In this document: piece by piece, positions 1 to 10,300 of the stretch
Layout: every line of letters begins with the position of its first letter
Numbering within the stretch: position 1 is the stretch's first letter
Origin: Takakia lepidozioides
Taxonomy: Eukaryota > Streptophyta > Takakiopsida > Takakiales > Takakiaceae
Assembly: GCA_030704615.1 (NCBI GenBank)
Contig: CM060734.1
Location: 6,758,001 to 6,822,000 of the forward strand
DNA: 64,000 bases
Direction: 5' to 3'
Position numbers and translations under genes: made by a program
Notes under the pieces: generated by a model
Databases searched by the model: none
Seen by the model: only the letters and a program-made list of their open reading frames with translations
What the model was told of the DNA's origin: nothing

Positions 1-34
1 CTCCTCCCTAGACCTTGCTTCGGGCTTCTGGCAA

Positions 35-574
35 GTGCCCCTCACTGAGACAGCCAAAGAGAAAACCTCCTTTGTTTGTAGGATGGGTAAGTATCAGTAT
101 GAGAGTATGCCCTTTGGGCTTTGCAATGCAACCTCCACATTCCAGCGGTTGATGGACATTGTCCTTGGCAACCTCAGGTGGGAATGTGCTTTAATTTACA
201 TAGATAATATTAATGTTTATTCTGCTAGCTTTGAGGCTCATCTGCTGCATCTTCAGAGGGTGTTCAGCAAGCTTAGGACTGCAAGATTAAAGGTTAAACC
301 AAAGAAATGTGAGCTTTGCATGCCTGAGTTGCATTTTCTTGGTCATGTGCTGACTAAGGATGGCCTGCTGCCTGATCGTGCTAAGATTGAGGCTGTTTGG
401 GGGTTTCTTGTCCCTAGGGATAAACATTTGTCAAATCATTCCTGGGACTTGCTTCCTATTACAGGCAATTTATTAAGGACTTTGCCAAGCTCGCTCATCC
501 CCTCACCGAGCTGTTACTTAAGGAGGCCCGATTTGAGTGGAGCAAGCTGCAACAAGCAGCCTTTGATAGGGTAA
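35..574 (+). pseudogene. Ty3/gypsy reverse transcriptase fragment (decayed pol)
   Basis: This is the reverse transcriptase part of a Ty3/gypsy pol polyprotein; the window opens inside it. Visible landmarks are the MPFGLCNA motif typical of gypsy RT, then the catalytic palm motif, read here as YIDN where active enzymes have YIDD, and the downstream FLGHVL block. The second catalytic aspartate is therefore replaced by asparagine, which should abolish polymerisation. After about residue 120 the frame drifts out of the expected thumb region, so a frameshift is likely. RNase H continues just downstream in another frame. The protein would have copied element RNA into cDNA in cytoplasmic particles. 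I see it as a dead copy. Confidence 0.85.
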
Positions 575-576
575 AA

Positions 577-1133
577 GTGGCCCTCACCTCTGCCCCTATT
601 CCCATCTTTCCTGATTTTCTGCTTCTTTTCAAATTGCAAACTGATGCATCTGATGTTGCTATTTCTGCAATCCTGTGTCAAGTCATAGATAGCAAAGAAC
701 ACGCCATAGCTTATGTTTCTCGTAGACTTGACAAACATGAAAGGAACTATTCAATTTCTGATGAGGAGGGATTGGCTTTAGTTTTTGGAGTTAAGCATTT
801 CCGCCAATATTTGCATGCAAATTTACTGTTGAAACTGATCATCTACCGTTAAAAGCTCTTGTTAAACCTCGAGAATTATATGGGAGACTTTCTCGGTGGG
901 CTATGTATTTGCAGGCCTTTGACATGGATATAGTGTACAAGAAGGGTAAAGAGAACAGCAATGCTGATGCTCTTACACGCACTGATCCACCAACCAGCAG
1001 GCCATATGTTTCCCTAGATGATTTGGCTATTTCTGATTCTCAATCTGCAACAGCTCCTGATCTTGTTTATAATTTGCTTTGTGCAGATCAATCTTCTCTT
1101 GTTGCTGATATTCGTGAATTGACTGCTACTTAG
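577..1133 (+). pseudogene. Ty3/gypsy RNase H fragment (decayed pol)
   Basis: Continuation of the same pol. The first piece (577-849) carries the RNase H start QTDASDVAISAIL and the helix containing the catalytic acidic residue in SDEEGLALVFGVKHFR. It stops at 850-852. The region resumes in another frame from about 870-903 with the connection-domain signature RWAMYLQAFDMDIVYKKGK and NADALTR. The order RT, RNase H, integrase is the normal Ty3/gypsy order. At least one frameshift separates the two pieces, so no functional protein is expected. Confidence 0.8.
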
Positions 1134-1536
1134 GGATGGTCAAGCCTTCTTGATGGCTTTGGTTGATTCTAGTTGTGCTAGTAGGGACAGTGGATCTGAT
1201 GTATAGAAGCTTGGGGTGGTGTCTGATTTCTCATTTCTGCATAAGTCTTGTTGCTTCCTTTCTTGTAAAAGTTTGTTGAGTCCAACTGCTGTATTCCGGC
1301 ATGGCTTAGGCAGGAACTTAAGGCCTAATCAGGCTGCTCACGAGTTGTTTCAAATGAGGTGGGGAAAGAGTGGTTGGAGATAACTTGAGGCAGACACTCA
1401 TGTCCACCCCTGCTAAACCCATTGGACCATACTTCTGTGCAGACCTGCCATGGATGATTCACTGCACGCAGTGCTACTCCAGCAGTGTCTTACCGGACGC
1501 ACGCCAGCAACACTTCCTGATAACCTGAAGAAGTAG
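1134..1536 (+). other. Linker between RNase H and integrase remnants, no recognisable coding
   Basis: About 400 bases lie between the two pol pieces. I see no conserved pol motif in any frame. In intact elements this spacing is shorter, so the stretch may contain decayed tether sequence or a small insertion. Nothing more can be supported. Confidence 0.4.
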
Positions 1537-2638
1537 GTGTTGTATCACATCAGCACGCATCGTTGTATGAACAAAATGTTGTTCAAAGCGTGTACTAGGG
1601 AAGGAATTGTTTGCTATTTGGAGGTGCCACCATGGAGCCAGCTGACCTCTTTATTGGAGCGGTTTCATTCTTCGTTGTATGCCGGGCACCTGGGCATTAA
1701 GAAAACCATAGTTCCCATTCAGGAAGTTTACTATTGGAAATGCATACAACGTGATGTGACTGATTTTGTCTCGAAGTGTGAGGCATGTCGTGCTAATGTG
1801 CCTCTTCCTCAGGTTGGAGTTGTCTATCAATTACAGCCCTTGCCTGTCACTCATGCCTTTGCTCGTGTAGGCATAGACTTGGTGGGACCCCTCAAGCTCA
1901 CGTCAAAGGGACATAGCTACCTCTGTGTAGCTACAGATTACTTGACCAAGTGGGTGGAAGTCCGTCCTCTTTACACCAAGGATTCGGATTCCGTGGCTCA
2001 GTTTTTCTTGATGACATTATCCTACGCATGGTTGTCCACGGGAGATCTTATTTGATCAGGGCAAGGAATTCTGCAATCAGCTGATGACTGTCATCTATTT
2101 CAATTTTGGGGTGAAGCATCGAACGACAGTTCCATACCACCCTCAAACCAACGGTTTGACGGAGCGCTTCAACCAGACCATCTGCAGGATGTTGGAAAGG
2201 AATGGGGCTCTAACTCGGGAATGGGATATCTTTCTATCTCCTATAGTTTTTGCTTATCGTACTGCTGTCCATGCGAGCACGAGGAAAACTCCAGGCTTTG
2301 AACTTCTTTATGGTCGCAAGTGTGTCTCTCCTTTGCATTCCTCTCCTTTGATTTCTACTGTAGCTGACCCAGTAGACCTTGATACATTTTTGGAAGATTT
2401 GCATGCTCGTCATGTTGTTTCAGTCAATGATGCCAAGGCTAACATTGTGGTTGCACAAGCAGCGCAGGCTCGCAATTTCAACAAGAGGGTCAAGTACACT
2501 GATCACTTCTACGAGGGACAGACCGTGTGTTTGAGACTTCAACATGGCATGCATGTGTGCAAATCCAAGTCGAAGATCGGCGGCCCGTATCTGCTCTACA
2601 AGCTGCTGCGTGGTCAGCGTGCTCTGATTCTTCCTTAA
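1537..2638 (+). pseudogene. Ty3/gypsy integrase fragment (decayed pol)
   Basis: Integrase part of the first element, in two frames. 1537-2055 holds the HHCC zinc domain (FHSSLYAGH, then CEAC) and the start of the catalytic core with GIDLVGP and the DYLTKWVE block. A frameshift near 2040-2084 moves the frame; 2084-2638 continues with the core (YHPQTNGLTERFNQT, which includes the catalytic glutamate) and the FELLYGRK block. The middle aspartate (FDQGKEF) lies in the frameshift zone, just upstream of the second piece. No chromodomain is evident after the core. The protein would insert cDNA into host DNA; this copy is broken. Confidence 0.85.
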
Positions 2639-3004
2639 GGCGCTAATACGAAATCCCATGATGAACCGGTTCACCTTACTGATTTGATCCACTCGACTTT
2701 GGTGTTTGATCTCACATGCATTAATGTGGAGGGACGTCGGTGGTACTCACACCTTTGACTTCTCAAGTTGGTCCTTCCTGATCTTTAGCTTAGTCATTGG
2801 CTGTATTTGCTTACTGCAGTATTGCATTAGATGGTGCCTCGCTTGTACTCCTTGCACGGTTTTCCTTCTTGGTGGATTTTGTCCCTAGACCCAATTTGCA
2901 GGTGCCGGGTTTTTCCCCATCAAGGTTTTGAATCCAGCAATGGAGGAGGCTCCACTTAGGGGTATGTCAATCTTAGTATTAGCTTACCTCGCGGAGCTTG
3001 GATT
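2639..3004 (+). other. 3' untranslated region of the first gypsy element
   Basis: AT-rich sequence between the end of the integrase remnant and a purine run. I see no conserved domain; short ORFs here are not supported. Confidence 0.35.
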
Positions 3005-3015
3005 TTAAAGGGGGG
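3005..3015 (+). promoter_or_regulatory. Possible polypurine tract of the first gypsy element
   Basis: The run AAAGGGGGGG lies downstream of the integrase remnant where a gypsy polypurine tract would prime plus-strand synthesis. The sequence after it begins TAGCC rather than the usual TG, so the LTR border is uncertain. Confidence 0.35.
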
Positions 3016-3780
3016 GTAGCCTTCACATATGTGCTGCCACATTCTCTCCTTGCCTCATAATGGTGGTTTTCATTCAAACCTGACAGTGACCATCCCTGTC
3101 TTTATGTATTTGGCGGTACGCTGCAATACCGGTAACTTAGGCTAGAGCGGCTGCATCTGTACCGTTGGCTGCCCAACGGTTTGATCTTAGTCTAAATCTG
3201 GCTGTCTTGTTGCAAGCTGGCACGTGGCCTGGGGCTTAACCTCTGATCTCCCCTATAAAGTTAGCCCAATCTGGGGTCAAGGGTCTTTTGGTGAAATTGT
3301 GCGACAAGACATAGTATCTTCCCTCTCTTCTTTGACCAGTGTACTTATGTGGTGTTTGTACACAAGGTGTACATCTATGTGGCTTCGGTGTTATGCCAAT
3401 GGATGAACAGGCGTGAGAATCCTATGTGCCGTCCTCTGCGTGTTTGGGTGCCTGAATTTCTGCATTGCATGCTCTTCTGAACTATACCCCTTCATTTCTA
3501 GAGTGCTAACGGTGAGGAACGCCGCATATTCCTTCTGCTCAAAACAAGTCTTCACAAGGTTGACACAAGTTCCCCAAGAGATCCCTGACCATTTTGTTGG
3601 GAAGATGCCCAATGCCAACACAAGAGGACAGATCCTTGAACTGGAGTTGTACGCATATTCTCAATTGATGTATGGAACTTCAGTTGAGGCACATTCATGG
3701 GTGTTTATGCGAATTAGCTGGGCTCGTCAATTTTCAGTAGCCACGTCATTAATGTAGGACAACATCTTAATTTGGTTTGG
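3016..3780 (+). repeat. Putative 3' LTR region with TATA box
   Basis: This follows the purine run. It holds a TATA-like CTATAAAG at 3253-3260, followed about 45 bases later by a ~62-bp sequence (3302-3363) that recurs elsewhere in this window. The position after integrase and purine tract fits a 3' LTR, but the partner LTR is outside the window and the end cannot be placed. The right border given is only a guess. Confidence 0.3.
3302..3363 (+). repeat. Dispersed ~62-bp motif shared with the tandem unit
   Basis: The block beginning GACAAGACATAGTATCTTCC and ending near TTTGTACACA is nearly the same as a block in every 3.4-kb tandem unit (for example 30530-30592), and occurs inverted at 51241-51315 and as an inverted pair at 23404-23590. 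It may be a shared LTR or UTR piece of one repeat family. Confidence 0.6.
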
Positions 3781-4341
3781 TGAGTAGTCCTGTGGTAAGC
3801 TTGCATGTACCAAGGGAGATGTATTGCATCAACCGAATCCGCTTGGTACATCGTGATCATTACAATCCTGAAACTATAACCTAGAAATTAGATGTTTGAA
3901 TTTTTCAGCTTAATATGTTCAGTAAGATACTTCAGCTAACTAACTTCTTAAAAAAAATGGAAACCTCGGAGCAACTGCTCACAAATTATAGGCCTCTTAA
4001 TTATAGTGAGGGAGAATATAATACCTTACACAACTATGTAGCAGGATTTGAGCCTGGAATATTCTCGTGGGTGGCCATAGTGCACCATCACTTGAGCTAT
4101 CGACTCTGTTCCGAAAGTGTTGCAGCTTCAAAAGTTATTTAAAGGTTACCTTGAGGTAAAAGTGCCGATGAGATCAGAAAGGTTTACTGAATGTACAAAC
4201 AAATTGACATCCTCATTGTCTTTACATCAGACTTATGGTGGAGTCGTCCTACCTGTTCTCCAGCCTGAGTCCTACCTGTTCTCCAGCCTGAGCCTTCGTC
4301 ATATACAAAATTGGAAATAGTAGGCAGGGGGGGGATATAAG
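3781..4341. other. Intergenic stretch, nothing recognised
   Basis: AT-rich sequence between the retroelement remnant and the 3' end of the minus-strand oxidoreductase gene. It holds a short direct repeat of the phrase GAGTCCTACCTGTTCTCCAG near 4260-4290, and part of it must be the 3' UTR of that gene. I found no coding signal. Confidence 0.4.
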
Positions 4342-7300
4342 TTATTGTGCCCTATCCTGAAGGACGACCCTGGCAGCATTTCGACCAGGAGCTCCCATAA
4401 CACCACCACCAGGGTGTGCACCAGCCCCACACAAATAAAGTCCTTTCACAGGTGTTCGATATCCAGACCTGTGTTCGATAATCAATAATTAGCATCCAAA
4501 GTTTTTGAGCTAGGGACAGTTTACAGTGCAGTAATAATCATTGAATCAGAAGAAATACCTGCATGAAAATATGCTAAACTCACCAGCCCTTGAGAGGCCT
4601 AAGAAGAAAGAGAGCATCCAATCCCATTGCACCATGAAAAATGTTACCACCTGTACTATGAGAGGCAACAAATCATCACACAGCCTGTCAGCAATTTCTT
4701 AGATGGAGAACCATAGCACTGTTGCCATATTTGTGTTGTAAAGACATCCGGTACTCAGACAGCACATGCAGCCATGTTACCACAAAAATTGCATAACCCC
4801 TCTCCCCCGCCCCCTTGAGGCAAACATGTTGAGGTACTTATCAGTAAAAAATGAATGCCCTATGAGGTTTTCAGGTGTTGAAAATGTCTTATCACCACCA
4901 AGAGGCCGATGCAACTTCCTGCAATGGCTAGTTTGTATTGATTGAGCAAAGCGTGGCTGCACAGGGATTAGATATGGCACTAGTTCAAGAAGTACTCTGC
5001 ACCAGATAAAAGGGTGAGTACACGCATAGGTGATAAAGAACAATTCTGTAATCCCCCTTTCGAACTGGATTGTGCAGCAGGATTCCCTATGCACTTCTGA
5101 GGAAATTGGGATAATGCTACCACTTTACCAGAAACGTATGTGCCCCACAGGGGTGTAAGTCACTTTGAGCAATGTGGCTGTTTGGTTCATAGCACCTAAT
5201 GAACAACAACCTTGTTGGCAGCAAATGCAAGGGCAGTTTTGTAGGGATTTGCAGAGAAAGAACTAAAAGGAAAAAACTCTTTCATGTAGTAGCAAACACA
5301 AGAGTCACGAAATGCACCTGTTAGGCCAAGAACTCGCTCCAAGTCAGGAGGGGTAAGCATGTCATAGCCAACAATGGAGGAGCTGAAGCCTGGAGCATAT
5401 TCATCCACCAACTCAAAACATGTCTTTGCAAATGCCTCCTGCGTAGATGGCAAACAAAATTGTGCTTAACCCAATGATTGGTGACTTATTTTGTTGTATC
5501 GTTTGAAACGTGACCAACCAAATTATTGATGCCAAACTCAGTAGAGAAAGGTTTTCTTCTTTGTGTCAGGAATATCTATGAATTTCAAACTTGTGACCTG
5601 CTCAGAAGGACAGTCACGAAAACACTTACTCGAGTTGCAGGGTCTTGCCAGCTGCCATTCGTCAAAAGGAACGGTGTATACTGCACAAACATGTTGACGA
5701 CGTGCTTTCCTGGCGGAATCAAACGGACTCAGTTCAAGACTGGACAGGTTTAATCAAGAGTTCAATATCAGCAAAATCAGAGAAAAACATTGTAAGCATA
5801 TTTGCAGGAGTTCTTTCGTCCAGGATTCCCAAATTGTAATGGTGACAAGTGAGTGGTGCAGAAGCAGACAAGCGCACAAGAAAAGAAAGAAAGAGAAATT
5901 TCATGACGTCCATGGGAAGCAAAAAACAAGATGGAAATTGGGGCCTCCAACAATCAGCCGCCACAACCATTCAACTTGGAGAGATTCTTTAACGTGGAGA
6001 ACCTCGCGTAAACATGCCGCAAGGCATGTCTGATCTTTGCAATGGAAAAGGAGTGGCAGTCTTTAATAGGCAAAAATAGCAGCCCCAGTTTTTGTAGCAG
6101 AGTGGACGGTCAAAGAAGAAACATTCTTAAGTCTCAATCTCTAGTCTATCTAGTTTAGCCTGTCTTGTCTCACGCCGTTGTTTAGACAATGGTGTTCAGC
6201 CGCTGTGTGAAATTAGTGGAAAAAAAGGATGTGAGAAACAAGATCTGCAATAAAAATTTGCCAACACCAACCTTTGGGGGCAATGGTGTGATCCAAAACA
6301 GAGGGGATGGTCATTTCTATGAGTGGTCTGGCAGATGGCTGCCCATTCATCGCATCCTTATATGCCACATCAATTTCTTCCATGCTGCACCCACCAGGGA
6401 TTGAGCACAGCTCCGGTGTCAAAGTGGTTCTATCTAAGTACTAGCACTGTTTGACGGCGTAGCTGCGAATTAGGAATGAGCCAGAGACAGTCTGTGAATC
6501 AGCATTACATACATTATGTAGTGAGTAGGAAAGTAATGGGTTAAGCTATTTGTGTTAAGATCAATTCCAACGACCTCGATTCGACCTCTTTTACCTTGCA
6601 ACAGATGTAACACATGTGCCTTGATTGTACTTCCACAGTAGCCCCAGTAGACAACTTCTTGGTTTCAGTGAAAAAAAAAAATGCACACTTAAGCTTAAAA
6701 AGGCTTTTCTCTTGAGAAATTTATTAGATTAAGGACTACCTATCAGCACCGAGATGAATGGTCCCATAATGTTCAGGTCCGGGCCCCTCTCCTGAGTGTG
6801 TACATGCTCGGAACCTTGGTAATGCATCCACTGCTACATTTATCTTTGTTGTTCCCTGATATATCAACATGCAGAGTGAGTGGAGAGCTTCCCTCGGGTA
6901 CCAACGTATTGAAAGAACATGTCAACACCTAACCAAGAGGTACTTGCATATATTGAGAGAAATGGAATGGTACTTTATAACGTCCATGGAAAGCTCATAG
7001 AGCTTATGGGACAAAGTGGAAGAAAACATGAGAGAGGAAACAAAACCAGAGCCAAAAATAGAACTATTGCTCGAGTGATTGTCTAAGGGTGAAGGCCTCG
7101 TGCAGGTAAGCTGCCAAGCATTTCTGATCCTTATAGTGGAAGACTTCAGTGGGAGATTGGGTTTTGTGGAATAGACAGTGGAATCTCCCACGGACCTCGT
7201 AGTATAGAGGGCAATAGAAGAAGAAGTGTTCTTCAGTTTCAATTTCCCGGTTGCGCCCTGTGCAAGCTGGACATAGGCGAGAGAGAAAGGAACCCTTTCA

Positions 7301-10300
7301 TGCTACTGAGACATCTTCAACAATGAAAGGTGTGACAAACCAACCTTCTAGACATCAGCAATGAGAAAGGGCTTGGATGAAGGAGCATACAGACTTGTAG
7401 TCGATGGATTTGACACCATTCAAAAACTCCTCAGGAAGGACATGATCTGGCATCAACTTCTGCCATGGCCCAACAAAATCTCAACACAAAGTCTCGCCAC
7501 AATCCACTGCAAAACTATCAACAACTGTAGCCTGCTCAAAATCCACTAATACTCGTCCACTAAAAGATACCGATTAAATGTCTTTGAAGCATAAGAATGC
7601 CTATGCTGAGCTGTGTGGAACCTTTCTGCACCAGAAGCCACTGTGTTGACCACTATAGGGGGGGACAAGCTCTTACCAAGAATGTAACAGCTGGCGTGGC
7701 GTTTGAGAGAACCTGTCTTGCTCGTATGCACGTCCCATCAGCAAGTACAACCTAACCACTGGTGCCACCAATGTTAAACCCCAAATAAGATGTGAAATTG
7801 AGCAAGAGAGAGAAGACTCCAGCCAAAGCCAGCAAGAGCCACTTCCTTAGGAAACTAGGGTACTGCCCCGGCTAGGGAGTGGGCTCTATGCAAACACCCC
7901 AAACCTACTAGTCAGTCTGCTGCCACTTTTGTGTCTGCGTTTGATAGTGATAATGGCAGTGAGGAAGTGAATAGCAGTGAGGTGAATATCTCTCATGCAA
8001 GTCATAGGTTCAAAGGGTAAGGGAAGGTTATCATAAGATCATGTATGCTGTGGGTATGTATGCCACCTCGAACACCAGCTAGTAGAGGTCCTGTGTTGCA
8101 ACCATGTTGGCAAAGGGCTAAGATTAGGGGGGTGTATTTTTCTCATTTGGATTGGATGGCCTGTGATGGGAATCGGTTGTGGCGAAATGTGAGTTGCAAA
8201 ATTCCAGTCTCACCAAACTCACTGACATGTTTACTCTCAAAGAATTACCTCCACAGAGGGCAGCCATTCCATTCATCACCAGGAGTTTGATAGCCCCATT
8301 TCACATGAAGCAGAAGATTCGGAACTGTCAGCAATTTACCGATTGAAGTTCTAGTTGAACATTATCAGAGCTAAAGAGGGAAAATCTGCTGTAGCAAATC
8401 CTGTCACCATAAAAACTAACCCTGTCCTGCCCCTTCTTAGCTTGACAACTCATGGGAGTCTACACTCCTTATGCAAATTGCACTGCATCCAAAAAGACTG
8501 ATCAAAGGTTATGCTCACCCCAGTGACAGCCTTCTCGCTGCGGTCTTCTTCCACCAAAAACTTTCTTGCCTGACAACGACAAAAACATAGCACACTCAGG
8601 GTTTAATTCTTCACATTCAAGTCATGGCCTCTCTTTCTCCCCTCCTTCACTTCCCCTGCACATAATTGTTTGCATCCACTCGGTCACATCACCTATTTCC
8701 GACCAATAAATCACATAAAGTTCAACATTGACCTCCACATTGGTGACCAAAGTTGCCCCGGCTTCTTTTGCTGCTCTGGCAATGGCCATTGACGCTGCCC
8801 CCATTCCTCCTTCCACATATCTAGCCACAATAGAGTTTTGTCATTGCAAAACACTGCATGTTTGTGACAAGTTCAATGCATGTTGACAGGCACATTTTTA
8901 CTAAGTCGCACACCACTTGACCTTACAGTACATCTCAAATTGGCTACAGGGGAATCTGCACACCAGTTTCTCCAGAGTGACAGTGGATTGAAATGCTGGA
9001 AGCAAGAAAAAGAGGGGTTGAAAGTAAAGAGATGGCAACTCCTACCAATGATCATCCTGAAGGGGGGTGGGGGTGAAGTGGGTTTCAAAGAATCAACAGT
9101 TTGCCCGTTCTTACAAAACAAGGAGGAGAACTCACGACCATATGCCGCGAGCTCCATTTGTTTCACCCATGACATGATGCAACAGCACATATCCACTGCC
9201 TGGTGTATGAACACTTGCCTGCATTCCACATTTTTGTATTTCAAATCTCTCTCTCTTACTCTCTGTGTCTGCCATCCTCCTCAATTCCAGTTTCTCCCTA
9301 TCTTGATCTTGAGATACACTCGGCTGGAGTTGGAATCCTCACCATAGCTCCAATGACTGCATCTGTTGCCAAAGTTGCCTTCAACACATCCGACTGCCAG
9401 TACAAACCATCCAAACCATCCAAACCATCCTTTCACTCACATTTGGATGTTTAGAACCACAATTTCCCATGATCTCTTAGAGAATGTCAAAAACTAAACC
9501 ATCTGATGAGTCTAAACCCCTGAAGGAAGAGCCTTAGGCTCCGATTGGCCTATATATACATAACTGTTCCTGGGTCAGTCGGAATATCTAGATGAGTCTC
9601 TTGACAACATGTTACCTCAAACCAGTGGTTGAGAACTTTGGAGGCAGGAGCAAGCAGCAGCTCCATGAAGGACCTGACAACACCTCAGCAAATTATCAGT
9701 GTCAATCAATACCTCTCGCATGTCCAGAGCCATAACTTTGAAAAATCCAGCAGTCCCCTGCAGTCCCCTGCATTTCCCTGCCCCCCAACCCCATGCCCTC
9801 CAGTTCTTTCTTCCTTGCTACTTTGTGCCCACAACGTAACTTCAAACAACAGAGTAACACAAGCACTACAAAAGGAAAATGAAAGAATTTGAGTCACGAT
9901 ACTACACAAAAGAACATAAGCATGTTGACAACATTGATTTACTCTTACGCAATCTCATGTTGCTCCAATGTCACTGCCCGTTTCAACAGGCCTCCCAGCA
10001 CTTTTGTCCTAGACCATCTGTCCCATATTTTTCTCTTGAAGGAACCTTCACCCAAGCCTGTCTCGGGAGGTATTGTGTCCAAGAGAGGATCCATTACTGA
10101 ACAGAACTTTCCTAGCTGCTCCTCATAACTGCAGAGTAAAGCACAAACATAATCAACAACAAAAGTAACTGAAGATTTCTCCCATGCACGGAAAAGTCTG
10201 TTCTTCAGTCTACACACAATGAGGTACATAAGAGTTCATTAAATTGATCCTGGCTTGGTGCAGCTGATAATGACGAGTGCACTTCTGAGTATGCCCCCCC

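Noticed and set aside
4777-5094. 105-codon minus-strand frame
   Set aside because: It lies wholly within the intron between exons 15 and 16 of the PYROXD2-like gene and has no family resemblance.
8873-9347. Overlapping 123- and 155-codon frames
   Set aside because: They cover an exon of the PYROXD2-like gene and its introns in other frames, so they are shadows.
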